From Gigaspora rosea (Eukaryota > Glomeromycota > Glomeromycetes > Diversisporales > Gigasporaceae): a DNA stretch of 64,000 nucleotides. Shown here one piece after another: positions 35,553 to 47,760 of this stretch. The stretch is from positions 85,631 to 149,630 of the forward strand of contig QKWP01000629.1 in the NCBI GenBank assembly GCA_003550325.1, in the 5' to 3' direction. Under the pieces are notes generated by a model. The model made no database searches, had not been told where the DNA came from, and was given only the letters and a program-made list of their open reading frames with translations. The first letter of the stretch is position 1. The number at the start of each line of letters is the position of its first letter. The translations under genes were made by a program, and so were the position numbers.

Positions 35553-38449
35553 TTAATCTACATTATTTTTTAATTTTAATTTTAACCAACTTTTTAAACA
35601 CATACAAATTTTAATTGTATTTGAATTTAAACTATATCTTTTAGCAGAAATCAAATCAGCACTACTTGAAAAAATACATTCAACAGGAACACTTGTTCCT
35701 AAAATATAAAAATTTATATTAATTTTATTAAATAATTATAATAATTTTATTTTATTATAATATTTAAAATTAAAAATATACCAGGAATTGCTAAATAATC
35801 TTTAGCCATTTTTGATAAATTTGGATATTCTATTTCATGAAGCTATTTTTAAATTAAATTAAATTATTAGTTAATTATATAGTATATTAAATATATTATA
35901 ATAAATATTTACCTTCCAAAATGTTAATATATCTATATCATAATTTAATGGTGGTTCATTCAAATATTTTACAAGTTCATCAAATTCAATATGTTTTCTT
36001 TTTTCAAACATATAAGCTATAAGTCCACTTGCTTTATTATTTGTTTGATTATTATTTTTATTTTCTGTTTGTCTATATTTATTTTTCCATAAATTAATAA
36101 TTTGTTGTTTGTATATTTCAATAAGTTCATCATCAAATTCTTGATCTTTAAAATATTGTAACTTAAGACGTGGATCAATAACTATTAATAAAAATATAAT
36201 TAAAAATTAGTTATTAATTATTTAATAAATAAATTTAAATTACATACTTGTAGAAATAATATAAACAAGTCCATTTGTTGTTGGAAAATATTTATATAAT
36301 TTATTTTTGGCTTTGCTAATAGCAGAAATAATATCATTAGAATAAGAATCTTCATTAAGAAATTTTTCAATTATATTTAATAAATAATTATAAATAGGAA
36401 TTGAATAGCTAAGTGTTGGATAATTAGATGCACTTATTTCAAGAGTAGCTTCCTTAAAACACTAATAAAAAATTTAAAAATAATAATATATATTATAATA
36501 GTTATAAATTAATAATATATATTATAATATTTATAAATTATTATATATATATATATTATTTTTATTCACCTCTAAAATATTTTTTATTTGTTTTAATTTA
36601 TTCCATTCAGCATTTGTTAATGAAAATTTTGTAAGACTTCTATCTGTTAAAATTAATTCATCTAATGGCTAAAATATAAATTAATATTTAGTAAATAAAA
36701 TTAAAAAATATATATATAAATTTACTTGTTGTAAAATTAAAGCTCTTTCCAACATATCATATGTAGAATTCCATCGTGTTTTTACATCAACAATTAATTC
36801 TAAGTTTTTAATATTTGAAATAAAACATTGTCTGCTAAAACGTTCACGTTTTTGTGGAGATTTACGAATTTTAATTATTATTTTCTTTAACTACAAATAT
36901 AAAATTATATAATTAATAAATTTTAGTATTTTTTATAGTATTTTATTCTATAAAATATAAATTTTATTATTAATTTTATATTTAAAAATATAAATACTAT
37001 AAATATTACAAATATTTTAAAAATAAATAATATATTTAAAATAAATTAATTATACTTTTCCAAGTGCTCCTAAAGTATTTATATCAGATATTTCATCATC
37101 ACTATTCTCTTCAGAATTATCACCTTCATCATTATTATTATTATAAAAAGATTTTAAAATTTCCTGAACAGCTAGATTTATAATATGTGCAAGACAATAT
37201 ATATGTTGATTTTTAGAATCAAATTCTAAATTTTTATTATTAAAATTTTCTTCTAAATTATTAAACATTGAATTCATATTTGTAGCATTATCAGTAGTAA
37301 TACCCAAAATCTAAAAATAAAATAATAATTAGTTATTAATTAATATTTTATAAATAATAAAATATAAATACTTTTGTTAAAAATAATAAAATATAAATAC
37401 TTTTGTTAAAAGATTATTTTCTTTTAAAATTTTAAAAAATACTTCAGCTAAATTTTTGCCTGAGTGAGAGCCTTCAAAATAACTAAACTCAATAGTACAA
37501 TGTTGAAGTTGCCAATTATTTGAAATCCAATGTGCAGTTACTCCAAGATAAGATTTTTGATTTCTAGATGTCCAGCAATCAAGAGTAAATGAAATTTTAC
37601 TAGAAATTTCTTGAAATTGTTTTTGCAGATTAGCTTGTTCAGTATTAAAAATTTTAGAAATTTTGTTAGTAATAGTATCAGCTGAAGGAATTTTTGCATT
37701 ATTATTGAGTCTTTTAATCATTATTTGAAAAAATTTATTTTCAACAACAGTAAAAGATTGATCATCAGAAATAATCCAATTAATTAAATCTTTAAGCCAA
37801 TCTTCTTGTGTGAATAACTATTTAAATAATATTTAAATTAATTATTATTATTGATAAAAAATAAATAAATAATAAAAAATATTTACTAATTTATCTTTTT
37901 GAATAAACTTATCTAATGCTCCAATAGTTTTTTCTTTTGCAATTAATTTTTTATGATTTTTTTCAAGATGTCTTTTTAATACTGATGTTGATTTATCTTT
38001 TGAAATTTTATAAGTTTGACTAAAAATTATAATAAATAATTATAAATAATATTAAAATTTTATAAATAATATAAATATTAATATTAAAAATTAATATTTT
38101 ACCTGCAATAATTGCATTTATATTTTTTAGCTTGTTGATCTATAGTAAAATGATTATGAACAATAGATTTAAGCTTTTTTTTATTATCTGTTTTAGTATT
38201 TGCATTTTCTTCATTAGGAGTATTAGGAAAATTTTCTTCTATAATGATATTTTCTTCCATAAGAATATCCTCTTCATTTACTTGATTAGAATTTGTTTCA
38301 TCTTCATCACTAGATGTTTCATTATCTTCAACAAAATTTTCTTCTTGGTTTGAACTATTATTTGATATATCATCATCAATAATTTCTGAAATATTACTTT
38401 CAATAATATAATTTTCATCAAGAAAAAAATTTGATTCATCAAATTCCAT
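35553..38449 (-). CDS. hAT transposase, 10 exons, intact
   Basis: Exons (plus coordinates, read 5' to 3' on minus): 38449-38103, 38019-37887, 37817-37401, 37310-37056, 36890-36726, 36668-36570, 36461-36248, 36181-35913, 35842-35782, 35698-35553. All nine introns are GT-AG, 57-165 bp, and every junction keeps frame: 2106 nt, 701 aa, stop TAA at 35555-35553. Residues 1-95 are acidic. A BED-type zinc finger follows (CNYC, then RHLEKNH, about 113-142). The catalytic triad fits D240 (FTLDCWTS), D306 (GITTDNATNM) and E660 (TSVPVECIFS). DVKTRWNSTYDM, IDPRLKL and the C-terminal dimerisation region (SAKRYSLN, then LKSWLK) are hAT hallmarks. It cuts and pastes DNA ending in the element's TIRs, in the nucleus. 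Exon borders are predictions; the frame agreement makes most of them likely. Confidence 0.88.
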
Positions 38450-38574
38450 ATTTAATTTCTAAATAATTTAAAGATTAAAATAATAAATTAATTATAAAAT
38501 ATAATAAGTAATTTGTTAAAATTTTAAAAAAATTAATTGTTCTAATTTTATTAGATATTTGAATTTTAATTAAA

Positions 38575-39680
38575 GATACCTTGACAACTAACTAATCAAA
38601 TTCAATAAAAAAAATTTTATTTTAATTCTTTAAAATTATAGAATTTGAATAAAAAATTTAATTGATTTTAGTCAGATAGTTGTTAAGATATCTTTGCTTA
38701 AAATCAGAGAATAATTCAAAATGTTCATCAAAATTAAAGTTATACAAAATTCTAAAACTTTAAGTGAAGATATTTTAATAATTACTTAAGCAAAATCGAT
38801 AAATTTTTTTGTATTTTAATTCTACAATTCTATAGAATTAAAAAAAAAAAAAATCATTAACTTTGATCAGGTGGTTATCAAGATATTATTACTCAAATAC
38901 AGTAAATAATTCAAAATATCTATCTAAATAGATGCTATAGCAAAATTTTTTTAAATATTTAAGTGAAGATATCTTGACAATTACCTGACCAAAATCAATA
39001 AATTTTTTTATTTTAATTCTACAACTCTGTAGAATTCAGATAAAAAAGTTTTTATTAACATTGAACAATTGGTTGTCAAGATATCTTTATGCAAAGTTAG
39101 TAAACAATTTAAAATATTTATTAAAATATATGTTGTAACAAAGGTTTTTTAAATTTTTAGGGAAGATATCTTGACAACCACCTAAACAAAAGCAATGAAC
39201 CTTTCTTATTTTAATTTTACCATTCTGTAGAATTCAAATAAAAAAATTTTTATTAACCTTGAACAGTTGGTTGTTGAGATATCTTCATGCAAAGTAAGTA
39301 AACAATTTAAAACGTCAATCAAAATAGATGTTGTAGCAAATTTTTTTTAAATTTTTAGGAAAGATATCTTGACAACTACCTAACCAAAAGCAATGAATCT
39401 TTTTTATTTTGATTTTACCATTTTGTAAAATTCAAATAAAAAAAATTTCATTAACTTTAACCAGGTGGTTATCAAGATATCTTCACTCAAAGTCAGTAAA
39501 CAATTCAAAAATAGATGCTATACTAAAATTTTTTAAACCTTTGAGCGAAGGTATCTTGATAGCCACCTGATGAAAATCGATAAAATTTTTTTATTTGAAT
39601 TCTACAAATCTGTAGAATTCAAATAAAAGAAGTTTTATCAAATTTGATGAAGTGGTTGCCAAGATATTATTATAATTTTA
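38575..39680. repeat. ~195-bp satellite of hairpin units in the hAT
   Basis: Six diverged direct units starting near 38575, 38768, 38968, 39164, 39363 and 39550. Each begins with 'gatatcttgacaac' or a variant and closes with its complement 'gttgtcaagatatc' about 120 bp later, giving a hairpin. They lie between the transposase start and the right terminus of the hAT element. Confidence 0.85.
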
Positions 39681-40552
39681 GAGTATAACCTTTAAGGTAA
39701 TTTAATATGTACTTACTATTTTTAAAAACAATTTCGTTGCAAATAAAGATAATTTCGTTGCAAAAAAAATTAAAATTTAGACTGAGGTAAAAAAATAAAT
39801 ATTTAATATAAATATATAATATATTTACTGAATGATTAATAAAATTATTACTATATTTGCTTCAAATAAATTAGCATATAATTTGTTAAAGATATACAAT
39901 TTTAGCTTATTATAGTTTAAAGATCAGAATATTCGTCATATTAATTTTAAATTAGTTAAAATGCATTCATTTAAGATCTACTATCATGAATGCAAATATG
40001 TTTATTAAAGATTTAAATAAAGTACATATTTATCTATGATTTGCTAGAATAAAAAAATAATATTTCTACTTTGGGTTATCTATAATATTTCGAGTCGGGT
40101 CGGGTCGGGTTCGGGTCGGGTTCATTGCCAACCCGAACCCGACCCGAACCCAACCCGAACTTTTCGGGTTCAATTTTTCTAACCCGAACCCGACCCGAAA
40201 GTTTCGGGTTGACCCGACCCGATTAGGAGCACTGGTACGTACGTACGTCCATCCATTTCAATTACTATTCCATTTTGACAATGATATTATAACCATTCCA
40301 TTCATATGTTTTAATAATTTAACACTTTCTTTCTACATCGACTCCATTTCATAGAGATATGCAAAGTCATATGTTTCACTGACATGGCTAGTGAACCAAG
40401 TTGATCTGATGGTTAACGGGTAATCAATATATGGGGACCCACAGCAAAAGGATGCTTTGGGACAATCATATGATTTTGAGAAAGTCATGACCAAGATTGG
40501 ATAATAGTATAGTATCAAAATAATTAAGCGATTCTTTTGCTGTGAGCTCCCG

Positions 40553-40560
40553 TATAAAAA
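40553..40560 (+). promoter_or_regulatory. Candidate TATA box of the protease gene
   Basis: TATAAAAA lies about 80 bp before the ATG at 40639, a usual spacing for a core promoter. No experimental support. Confidence 0.4.
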
Positions 40561-40638
40561 AAGGTCATTAATGAAGGGCTTAGAGACAACACCAACAGCT
40601 TTTGTATTTTCATTACGTATCAGTACAATTATACAATA

Positions 40639-41847
40639 ATGCAAGTCATTTACATTTTGACAAAATTATTATTATTTATTTTTTCATTACAATATTTTCT
40701 GATTATTTATGCTAGTCAGAATGAACCATTAGCGAAATTATGGAATATAAACGATGACGAAATACTAAAATATTTAGAAATTGAGAAACGGTTAACAACA
40801 GCAGACGAGATATTAAAACAATTACTAAATGATTCAAATTTTAGTGGAACCTATATAAATATAACAATGAATCTTATATTTATAAATACTTTAAACTTCT
40901 CTGCAGCAGATGAAATAAAGAATTCACCCGAGATGGCTCCATATAAAGATTTATTATCATTTAAAGAATCAAGGAATTCTCTGGCTAAATTAAAACATTC
41001 ATTTTTGTGGATAACTAAAATAGCAAATTATCATAAACCGGTTAATATCGTTGCTATTTTTCTTGATATGAAACTTAATAATGTCGTCATAACTCTACAT
41101 CATAAATACGATAGGACTAATACAGTATTTTTAATGTCCATCAAAAAATATCATCCAATTTTAGAATATTCCGGTTCATCTAATTCAGCTAATTCAAACA
41201 TCATTGGGCCCAAAAGTAAATACAACGTACGTACAAATGATATTCATATCTTAGCAGGTGATGGTTTATATAATTACGCTGTTTACGTTACCTGTTCAGC
41301 AGGTTTTTGGGCAAAAGATAATGTAAATATAGTTTATATTGTAACTGCAGGACATTGCTTTAGTCCTGGAAATTATTTTCTTCAACCATGGAATGCAACA
41401 GTTACGAACTATATAATTGGACCAATGACAAACCATAAAATTGGACCACTCGATTTTGGCTTAATTCATATAGTAAATAAAACAATCGTACCAAGACCTT
41501 TTATAAGGAATTCAAATTCTAAACAAAACGTTGAGTTATTTATACGTGATGACATAGCTGTGTCTAGCCATGGTGCTCATATATGTAAATCTGGTCGAAC
41601 TACACATGTTACTTGTGGAAATGTGAGAGCTTTTGGTGGAATGATTATAATTAAACGCTATATAATGACGGTTTCAGATACCCCAAGCATGGCAGGTGAT
41701 AGTGGAGGTCCTGCATTTTCTTACAAAGATTTACAATATGTGAGTCTATTTGGAATAAGTTCGTCGAAAGCTGCTAAAGAAATTACTTTATTTCAACCAT
41801 TAAATGATATTCTTACAACCGCCAACATAAAACTCGTCGTGGCATAA
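40639..41847 (+). CDS. Secreted S1-family serine protease precursor
   Basis: 402 aa, single exon, complete from ATG to TAA. Residues 1-25 form a hydrophobic signal peptide ending near YAS. A propeptide-like region of about 175 residues follows. The catalytic domain (about 200-400) has His239 in TAGHC, Asp272 in LDFGL and Ser355 in AGDSGGP, the chymotrypsin triad. C219-C240 would form the histidine-loop disulfide; the segment C316-KSGRTTHVT-C326-G matches the CxSGxTT...CG pattern of streptogrisin/alpha-lytic-type S1 enzymes. Several N-glycosylation sequons (NFS, NIT, NAT, NKT) fit secretion. It probably cleaves proteins outside the cell or at the host interface; the substrate is unknown. The ATG is the first in frame, about 80 bp after a TATA-like site. 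It sits between the hAT and Helitron elements. A bacterial-like subtype raises the possibility of old horizontal transfer, untested here. Confidence 0.9.
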   Translation: MQVIYILTKLLLFIFSLQYFLIIYASQNEPLAKLWNINDDEILKYLEIEKRLTTADEILKQLLNDSNFSGTYINITMNLIFINTLNFSAADEIKNSPEMAPYKDLLSFKESRNSLAKLKHSFLWITKIANYHKPVNIVAIFLDMKLNNVVITLHHKYDRTNTVFLMSIKKYHPILEYSGSSNSANSNIIGPKSKYNVRTNDIHILAGDGLYNYAVYVTCSAGFWAKDNVNIVYIVTAGHCFSPGNYFLQPWNATVTNYIIGPMTNHKIGPLDFGLIHIVNKTIVPRPFIRNSNSKQNVELFIRDDIAVSSHGAHICKSGRTTHVTCGNVRAFGGMIIIKRYIMTVSDTPSMAGDSGGPAFSYKDLQYVSLFGISSSKAAKEITLFQPLNDILTTANIKLVVA

Positions 41848-43580
41848 TGTTACCGATATCTAAATTAAACTTTAAGACTATATAAAAACAATAAAATGCA
41901 CTTATGGAATTCAACATTATAAAACCTGTTACAAATGTTCGCATCTATCTTACATACATGAACTCATATAAAATCATGAAATATTTGAATATTAATACGA
42001 AGGCTTATAGTTACGGTGATTTAGCCGCGCAGCATTTAATGCTGCGCAGGATCAGTACGATCATGTGCACAGTAGAATTCGAAATTACTATTTCATAAAG
42101 ATTTCCTAAGTATATTATCTCTATAAAATAAACTATGGTCAAAATCTTGATAGATAACTACACAAATTTCTAATAAATGTCTTGAATATTCTCAACAATT
42201 TAAAACATTTACTATAGAATCCTAACTATTGCACGATAATTTTCAAAGCACTTGTAATGTTTATTCTTTTTTGATCTATTTATTAATTCAACGATTTTTA
42301 AATCCCAAATCCAAATCCAATAGATTCTGTATGTCAAACCACCTTAGCACAAAGGACAATATCACTTATTAATTATATTTACACTATTTTGATAAGTATT
42401 TAATTAAGGCTATACAACCCGAATTTTTTGGTTCTCATAACATATAATTTATATTTTGACCTGCCAACCCGGATTTTTATTTAAAATTTTTTTAATATAT
42501 CTTGTACTTTTTAACTCATATTTTATAAATATCGATGAAAAAGATCAATGGAAATCTACATCATCACTTTATTTTCTTGTACTTTTAACTCACATATTAT
42601 AAATATCAATGAAAAAGATATCAATGTGATTATTAATAATTATTATATAGTCATTGATAAAATGCAATAACAGTATGTTACGCTAGCACAGCCATTAACA
42701 TGTGAAATCATGCGCCCAATCAAAAGCAAGATTTTACTGACACCAGGCGGTTATGCAAGCATGACAACGTTCCTGGTATTCTTCTTACAAGGTACTACTA
42801 ATGACTTACCCAATAAACCCGGGAGTGCGAATCAAATTTTTACCACATGAAATTTAATATATTTGCATGGCAAATTACGATACATCGCTAATTTCACGCT
42901 ATAGTCTTGTCCTGGCTTATAAAAGATCTAAATATTTTATTCTCCATATATGCATATCTTTTCTAATTTCATTTTTTTACTATTGCTCGAGGGGTGCAAC
43001 TATAGCTGAAATAAATTATGATTATTATATTAAAACTATATATTAGCAGAACAATATGGTACGATTTGATAAAATCCACACCACACCATACCATACGGGT
43101 CTGGTAGCTATACAATGAAATTGACAGGGCGTAGGATCGATTTCCTGTCACGAGACTTTCTGGCATCAATTGTCTTTGAGAAAAAAATTGAATTCGTTAG
43201 GGTTTGGGTTCATGTGGGTGGTTAGAAGGTGCATTATATAGCAAAATTGTGCGAGGATACTTTTTTGTTAGGCCAGAAAGATGATTTGCTAGATTAGTGG
43301 TCGTACCTAGGGTACAATAACCGGTTAGCTGTTAGGCTATCCGGATACCCGAATTATAAAACTGATAAACAGATAAATTATTGTTAACTTAAGATATAAT
43401 ATAGGATAATATAGGGTAAAATACAATTATAATAAAAATTTTAATTTGCGTATTATTTATATACTTGCATCACTCGGTGTAAAACTTGGCTACATCATAA
43501 ATTTAATGTATTTTAAATAAGAACATGATTTTAATATTTCGTTTGTTTATTATATTTATTTAATAGGCGATATGTGTTTT
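41848..43580. other. Intergenic with a repeat also at 47.8 kb
   Basis: No gene seen. Positions 42022-42043 contain a GC-rich hairpin (gcgcagcat / atgctgcgc). About 42500-42620 holds two copies of a segment with 'gatgaaaaagat'. 42670-42830 matches 47785-47950 in the same orientation. Confidence 0.5.
42670..42830 (+). repeat. Direct repeat R, copy 1
   Basis: About 75% similar by eye to 47785-47950. Shared landmarks are 'cagccattaa', 'cgcccaat', 'gcaagatttt' and 'gttatgcaagcatga'. The pair brackets the Helitron segment. Nature unknown. Confidence 0.6.
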
Positions 43581-43583
43581 TCT

Positions 43584-43980
43584 GATTTTCATCTTGTATG
43601 CAGATCATGTAATAAATTACTGATAATAATTACTTATCATTTCTGAATTTACGTAAATTCTGAGTTGACATGTGTTCTTTCTGATTTTCATCTTGTATGC
43701 AGATCATGTAATAAATTACCGATAATAATTACTTATTGTTCCATATCATTTCTGAATTTACGAAATTCTGAATTGACATGTGTTCTTTCTCGATTTTCAT
43801 CTTGTATGCAGATCATATAATAAATTACTGATAATAATTACTTATTGTTCCACATCATTTCTGAATTTACGAAATTCTGAATTGACATGTGTTCTTTCTC
43901 GATTTTCATATTGTATGCAGATCATGTAATAAATTACTGATAATAATTGCTTATTGTTCCACATCATTTCGGAATTTAAT
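43584..43980. repeat. 99-109-bp tandem repeat, four copies
   Basis: Units start at 43584, 43683, 43792 and 43901, each with 'gattttcatcttgtatgcag' and 'aataaattactgataataatt'. The array ends a few bases from the Helitron terminus. A single fragment of the same unit (51252-51285) lies close to the second Helitron-like terminus. Confidence 0.85.
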
Positions 43981-44004
43981 TCTGAACTAGCAATGTACAA
44001 GTGC

Positions 44005-44021
44005 GGGCGACTTCGTCGCCC
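44005..44021 (-). other. Helitron 3'-terminal hairpin
   Basis: GGGCGAC-GAA-GTCGCCC on the minus strand, 14 nt before the terminal CTAG. It acts as the transposition terminator in Helitrons. It stands out as GC-rich in AT-rich DNA. Confidence 0.75.
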
Positions 44022-44857
44022 ATTTGTGGCTTGAATCAACACAAGATTTAACATGTGGCATATTTAGTACATATGTACTATAATTAACTATATATTTAAT
44101 ATATAACACAAACAAATATGTCATCTCTAAAATGAAAGGTTCGGAAGAGGTGTGAGGAGAATTAGTTTAGGTTTCAAGGCTTTTGAGTCTCACCGTGGTT
44201 AAGATAAGCATACTTTTTGGGGTTTCCTTTTGTTAGTTATGTTAATGCCTAATTTAATATCAAGGAAATTTGTTAATGTGGCAGGGTTTAAGTTACTAAA
44301 TTAGTGTTAATTTCATTCATAATATTACATGTAACACAGGTCACAAGTAATTAAGTTAATAATGATGATGACAACGGATTCAAGTAATTATTAATAAAAT
44401 TTTGAATTTCAATTATACTCACTACTTAATTGTTTTTGAGTTATATTTAATTAATGATTAATTTTCGGAAATGCAGGAATTTGTCTAGTAATATTTTAAG
44501 AAGATTAATATTATCCTTCACAATGTACATGTTTGAATTGATTAACAGTATTTTGATTTGGCATTGGTTAGGAATAAAATGAAGTGATCATTAATTTTTA
44601 TGTGTTATTAATTTATTATAAATATGATTTGATAGGTAGATTTTATTTAATTTTTTCAATTGGTATTGGTATTTATATTTAATTTTATGTAATTAAATAA
44701 AGTATTAAAAATAAGATAAACATTAAAAATAGTGTTAGGTAATATCATAGTAGAGTACAATCATTATAAAGATATATAAATAAGCTGAATATGCTTTAAC
44801 GAGAATAAATTTTTTGAATTAATGGTATTTTTTATAAAATATTGTAAATAGTGGTGG

Positions 44858-46080
44858 TCAAGTTGATGTAAAATCATGATAATATGTAGTGTTTAATAGT
44901 AATGGATTTTGAGCTATAAGCTCTAATCGCTCATATTCTTTAATCATAGATGTGCTTGTTATGAAAGCAGTACGATCTAATGATTGAATTTTTACATTAC
45001 TCCATTTAGTACAACGGCTAAGTGCTACATAAGCTTGACCAGATTCGAATATTTGATTATCTAAGCTCAATGATACATCAGGAAGTGTTAGTCCTTGTGT
45101 TTTATGAACAGTTAATGCAAAGGCATTTTGTATAGGGTACTGAGTACGACTTGCAGGTAAGCCATTAATATTAAAATTAGCAGTAATTTTAGTAAATGAT
45201 ACATTTATTATAGAACCTTCAACGCAGAAACTAACATATACAAGATTTGTATCTAGATCAAGATCTGTTATAATACCTATAGTACCATTGGCTATTCGAT
45301 ATTGAGTTTCGGAATTGTTTAGAAACATGACTCTTGCACCAGGCTGAATTCTAACTGTCTTAGGTAGGTTTGTTTTATTTTTGAAATCATAATATCTTAA
45401 ATCATCATTACAAATTCTTCCATCTATGGTATCAACACAATTAGAGATAGTAAATTTATTTTCTTGAGTAGGAATTAGTGTACATATTATTCTGTTGATT
45501 GTATCAGCATTTTCTCTATATCCTACAATATGTGTTGTATTTAAATTTGCATACAAATTAGAATTGGTACTTTCGATCTGTCTTTGAAGTAAAGTGCACC
45601 ATACTTAATTATCTATGTTGCCTAATCTAATTTTTTGCAAAAGATTGTAGAATTGCATATCTTCAATTTGTCTCTGAGGTTCACGGAGAAATAATGGGTA
45701 AAATAAAAACCATAATGGAGACTGATAGATAGGAGAGCCACGAACTGGGGGTAGTTGTGCTAAGTCACCAACTAAAATAATATTAATACCCCAAATGGGT
45801 GATTGTTTTTGTGTAATAATTCAAATAATTCTGATATATAGGTTAGAAGTTGACCAGATACCATAGAAACTTCATCAATAATGATTGTATCAACTTGAAG
45901 AAAAGAGGTTGTGAGGTTGGTATCATGAAATGCAAGTGTACAAAAGCCAAATTCATTTTGAATAATTCATAATGCAGAATGAATTGTTGTCCACCTATAT
46001 TTTGGGCAGCAATTCCAGTTGGAGCCATAAGAAGACAATTTCTATTATTCGGTAAAAGTATTCTAACAGTAATAGTATTA
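44858..46080 (-). pseudogene. Helitron Pif1-like helicase part
   Basis: Read on minus. APTGIAAQNIGG (45995-46028 region) follows the Walker A motif through a frameshift near 46080. Then come DTIIIDEVSMVSGQL (Walker B, 45843-45900), VGDLAQLPPV, LREPQRQIE, an in-frame TAA near 45605, and a 232-codon open frame (45556-44858) with PGARVMFLNN, NGTIGIITDL, FALTVHKTQGLTL and QAYVALSRCTKW, the UvrD/Pif1 C-terminal motifs. The helicase unwinds DNA during rolling-circle transposition. At least two frameshifts and one stop make it non-functional as read. The stop at 44860-44858 looks like the natural end. Confidence 0.88.
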
Positions 46081-47760
46081 AAAAGGATTTACCAGTACCA
46101 GCTGGCCCAGTAATAAAAAAGAAAGGATAATGTGAACCATCTCGTGGGCCTAAATAATTTATTATAGTTTGTAAACAGTAATATTGGCTTGATTGCAAAT
46201 TAACTGTTGGATTCACAGGTATGGTTTTTGGTGGTATTTTAATAGAATTTAATTGTATTTTAATTATATCGATAATATTTGTTGTTAGGATTGAGTGTAA
46301 TGAAGATAATATTGTTTCAATAAGGAAAGTGAATTGGTCTAAGGCATGAGTTGTTTGTCTCAATATGAATTCATGATTTTGAGTTTGAATTGATTGGAAT
46401 TCATTTGAAAATAAAGATAAAAAACTATCTCAGTAATTTTGATAATTACCTAGCATATCATCTTCAGACCTGCATGGAAATTTTAGTAGTAGTTGTTCAT
46501 AAAAATATGGTTCTTCATGTTCTGGTCATAGAATACGCATACAGGTTAGTATACGATTTTTGCGTTTAATAACATAATTTCCAAGAGTATCATGGTAAAT
46601 TATTCTATTAGATGTGTTAGGTAATGATAGTTTAATATCATATGTTTCAAAATATGTTTTATATGTTATATTATCGAATATACTATCTAATGGCCATGCA
46701 AAGTATTTTTCTATTTTATCATTCCAATAAGGATCTTCATCAAGGGAATTGATCATATAGAGTGGAAGAACTGCTTTAGATCGAGTATTTGGAGGGTCTG
46801 TTGTTAAATATTGAACTTGCATTGAGGAGTTTATAATGCATTCACCAAGTAGTAAAAACATTAGTTCCATTGAACCCATTCATCGTGCATGAATATATTC
46901 ATGATAATGCATATCTTCATGTATATTAAATAGGTGTGTTGGTTCTGATTTACTTATATACTTGGTTATATATTGAGCAAGTCCTTTGTTTATAATATAC
47001 TGAATATTTATATAAGCATTCTATATCATTAAAGTAGGAGCATGATATGGTACTACCCATTGATCTTCTGGTGTCAAGCATCTGTATGTGTATCTATAAT
47101 TATTTGAATCATAATATGTATGTTCAGAAAATGGATGAGGAAATCCTTTTTTGCATGTAGATCCAGGTGTAGCTGGGCCTCTACATTTATAGTTACATGT
47201 GTGTATCTGGTAAGCACATACTTTTTGATAAAGTTCTTGTTCTAAATTAGGATCTGGAAGAGTTGATCGAATAGTATCTGAATTAATCATTTCTTCTATA
47301 CATGAGGTTGTCCAATAAACTCCATGTAAATGAGCTGCTCCACGATTCTGAAATTCTATTCGATCAAAAAAATTAGTATAAGAACCCCATTCACTAATTT
47401 TTGGATTTTTCGAAAGATGTTTTTTAAGATTTTGCAATTTGTGAACAAAGTAAAGCACTGTAGCAATGGTCTGTTAGTTGGTAATGGGTTATTGTTATCT
47501 GTATTAGCAAGTATATCATGAAGATAAGTCCATGATCCTTCAGCCATTGATAGAGTAACGAATATTGTTGGAAGGCCAAGTTCACGAATCATTGTATTTA
47601 AATGCATATTTTTTTTTTGAAAATAGCCATCTCCAGTATGAATAAATGTAGGAATTGGTGTTGTTTTTGTTTCACTATAACGCCAGCCATTGGTATATGT
47701 GCTTCTTTCAATAATTTCAATTGCAGTTTGTGGACGATGTGATATCTCAAAGTGATTCAA
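46081..47760 (-). pseudogene. Helitron Rep (HUH/Y2) and Walker A region
   Basis: On minus from 47760: a Helitron-like N domain (LGLPTIFVTLSMAEGSW), a frameshift near 47458, then RIEFQNRGAAHLHGVYW with the HUH motif HLH, the CNYKCRGP Cys cluster, and AQYITKYISKSE with the two catalytic tyrosines. From 47458 to about 46085 a single frame runs through to TGPAGTGKS (Walker A), broken only by TAG (47023-47021) and TGA at 46882-46880, 46528-46526 and 46432-46430. The Rep nicks and joins single strands. The frame starts directly after a TAA with no ATG, so the N-terminus is missing. Confidence 0.88.

Larger units (their letters stand above)
33454..40233 (-). mobile_element. hAT transposon, apparently autonomous
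   Basis: A 6.8-kb element with inverted ends: the left reads AGTGCTCC and then GGGTCGGGTCGGGT arrays; the right read inward reads AGTGCTCC and then CGGGTCGGGT. GGGTCGGG/CCCGACCC arrays occupy 33466-33545 and 40090-40222 and are probably transposase-binding subterminal repeats. A ten-exon transposase gene lies on the minus strand. The flanking 8-mers differ (ttttaact / ggtacgta), so no target-site duplication is preserved, suggesting a flank rearrangement after insertion. Nested inside are a fold-back element (34012-34465), a MITE (about 34470-34820) and a satellite (38575-39680). Confidence 0.88.

Noticed and set aside
42022..42043. GC-rich hairpin as a third Helitron end
   Set aside because: On the minus strand CTAA follows only 2 nt after the stem and the next base is A, not T; spacing and target do not fit.
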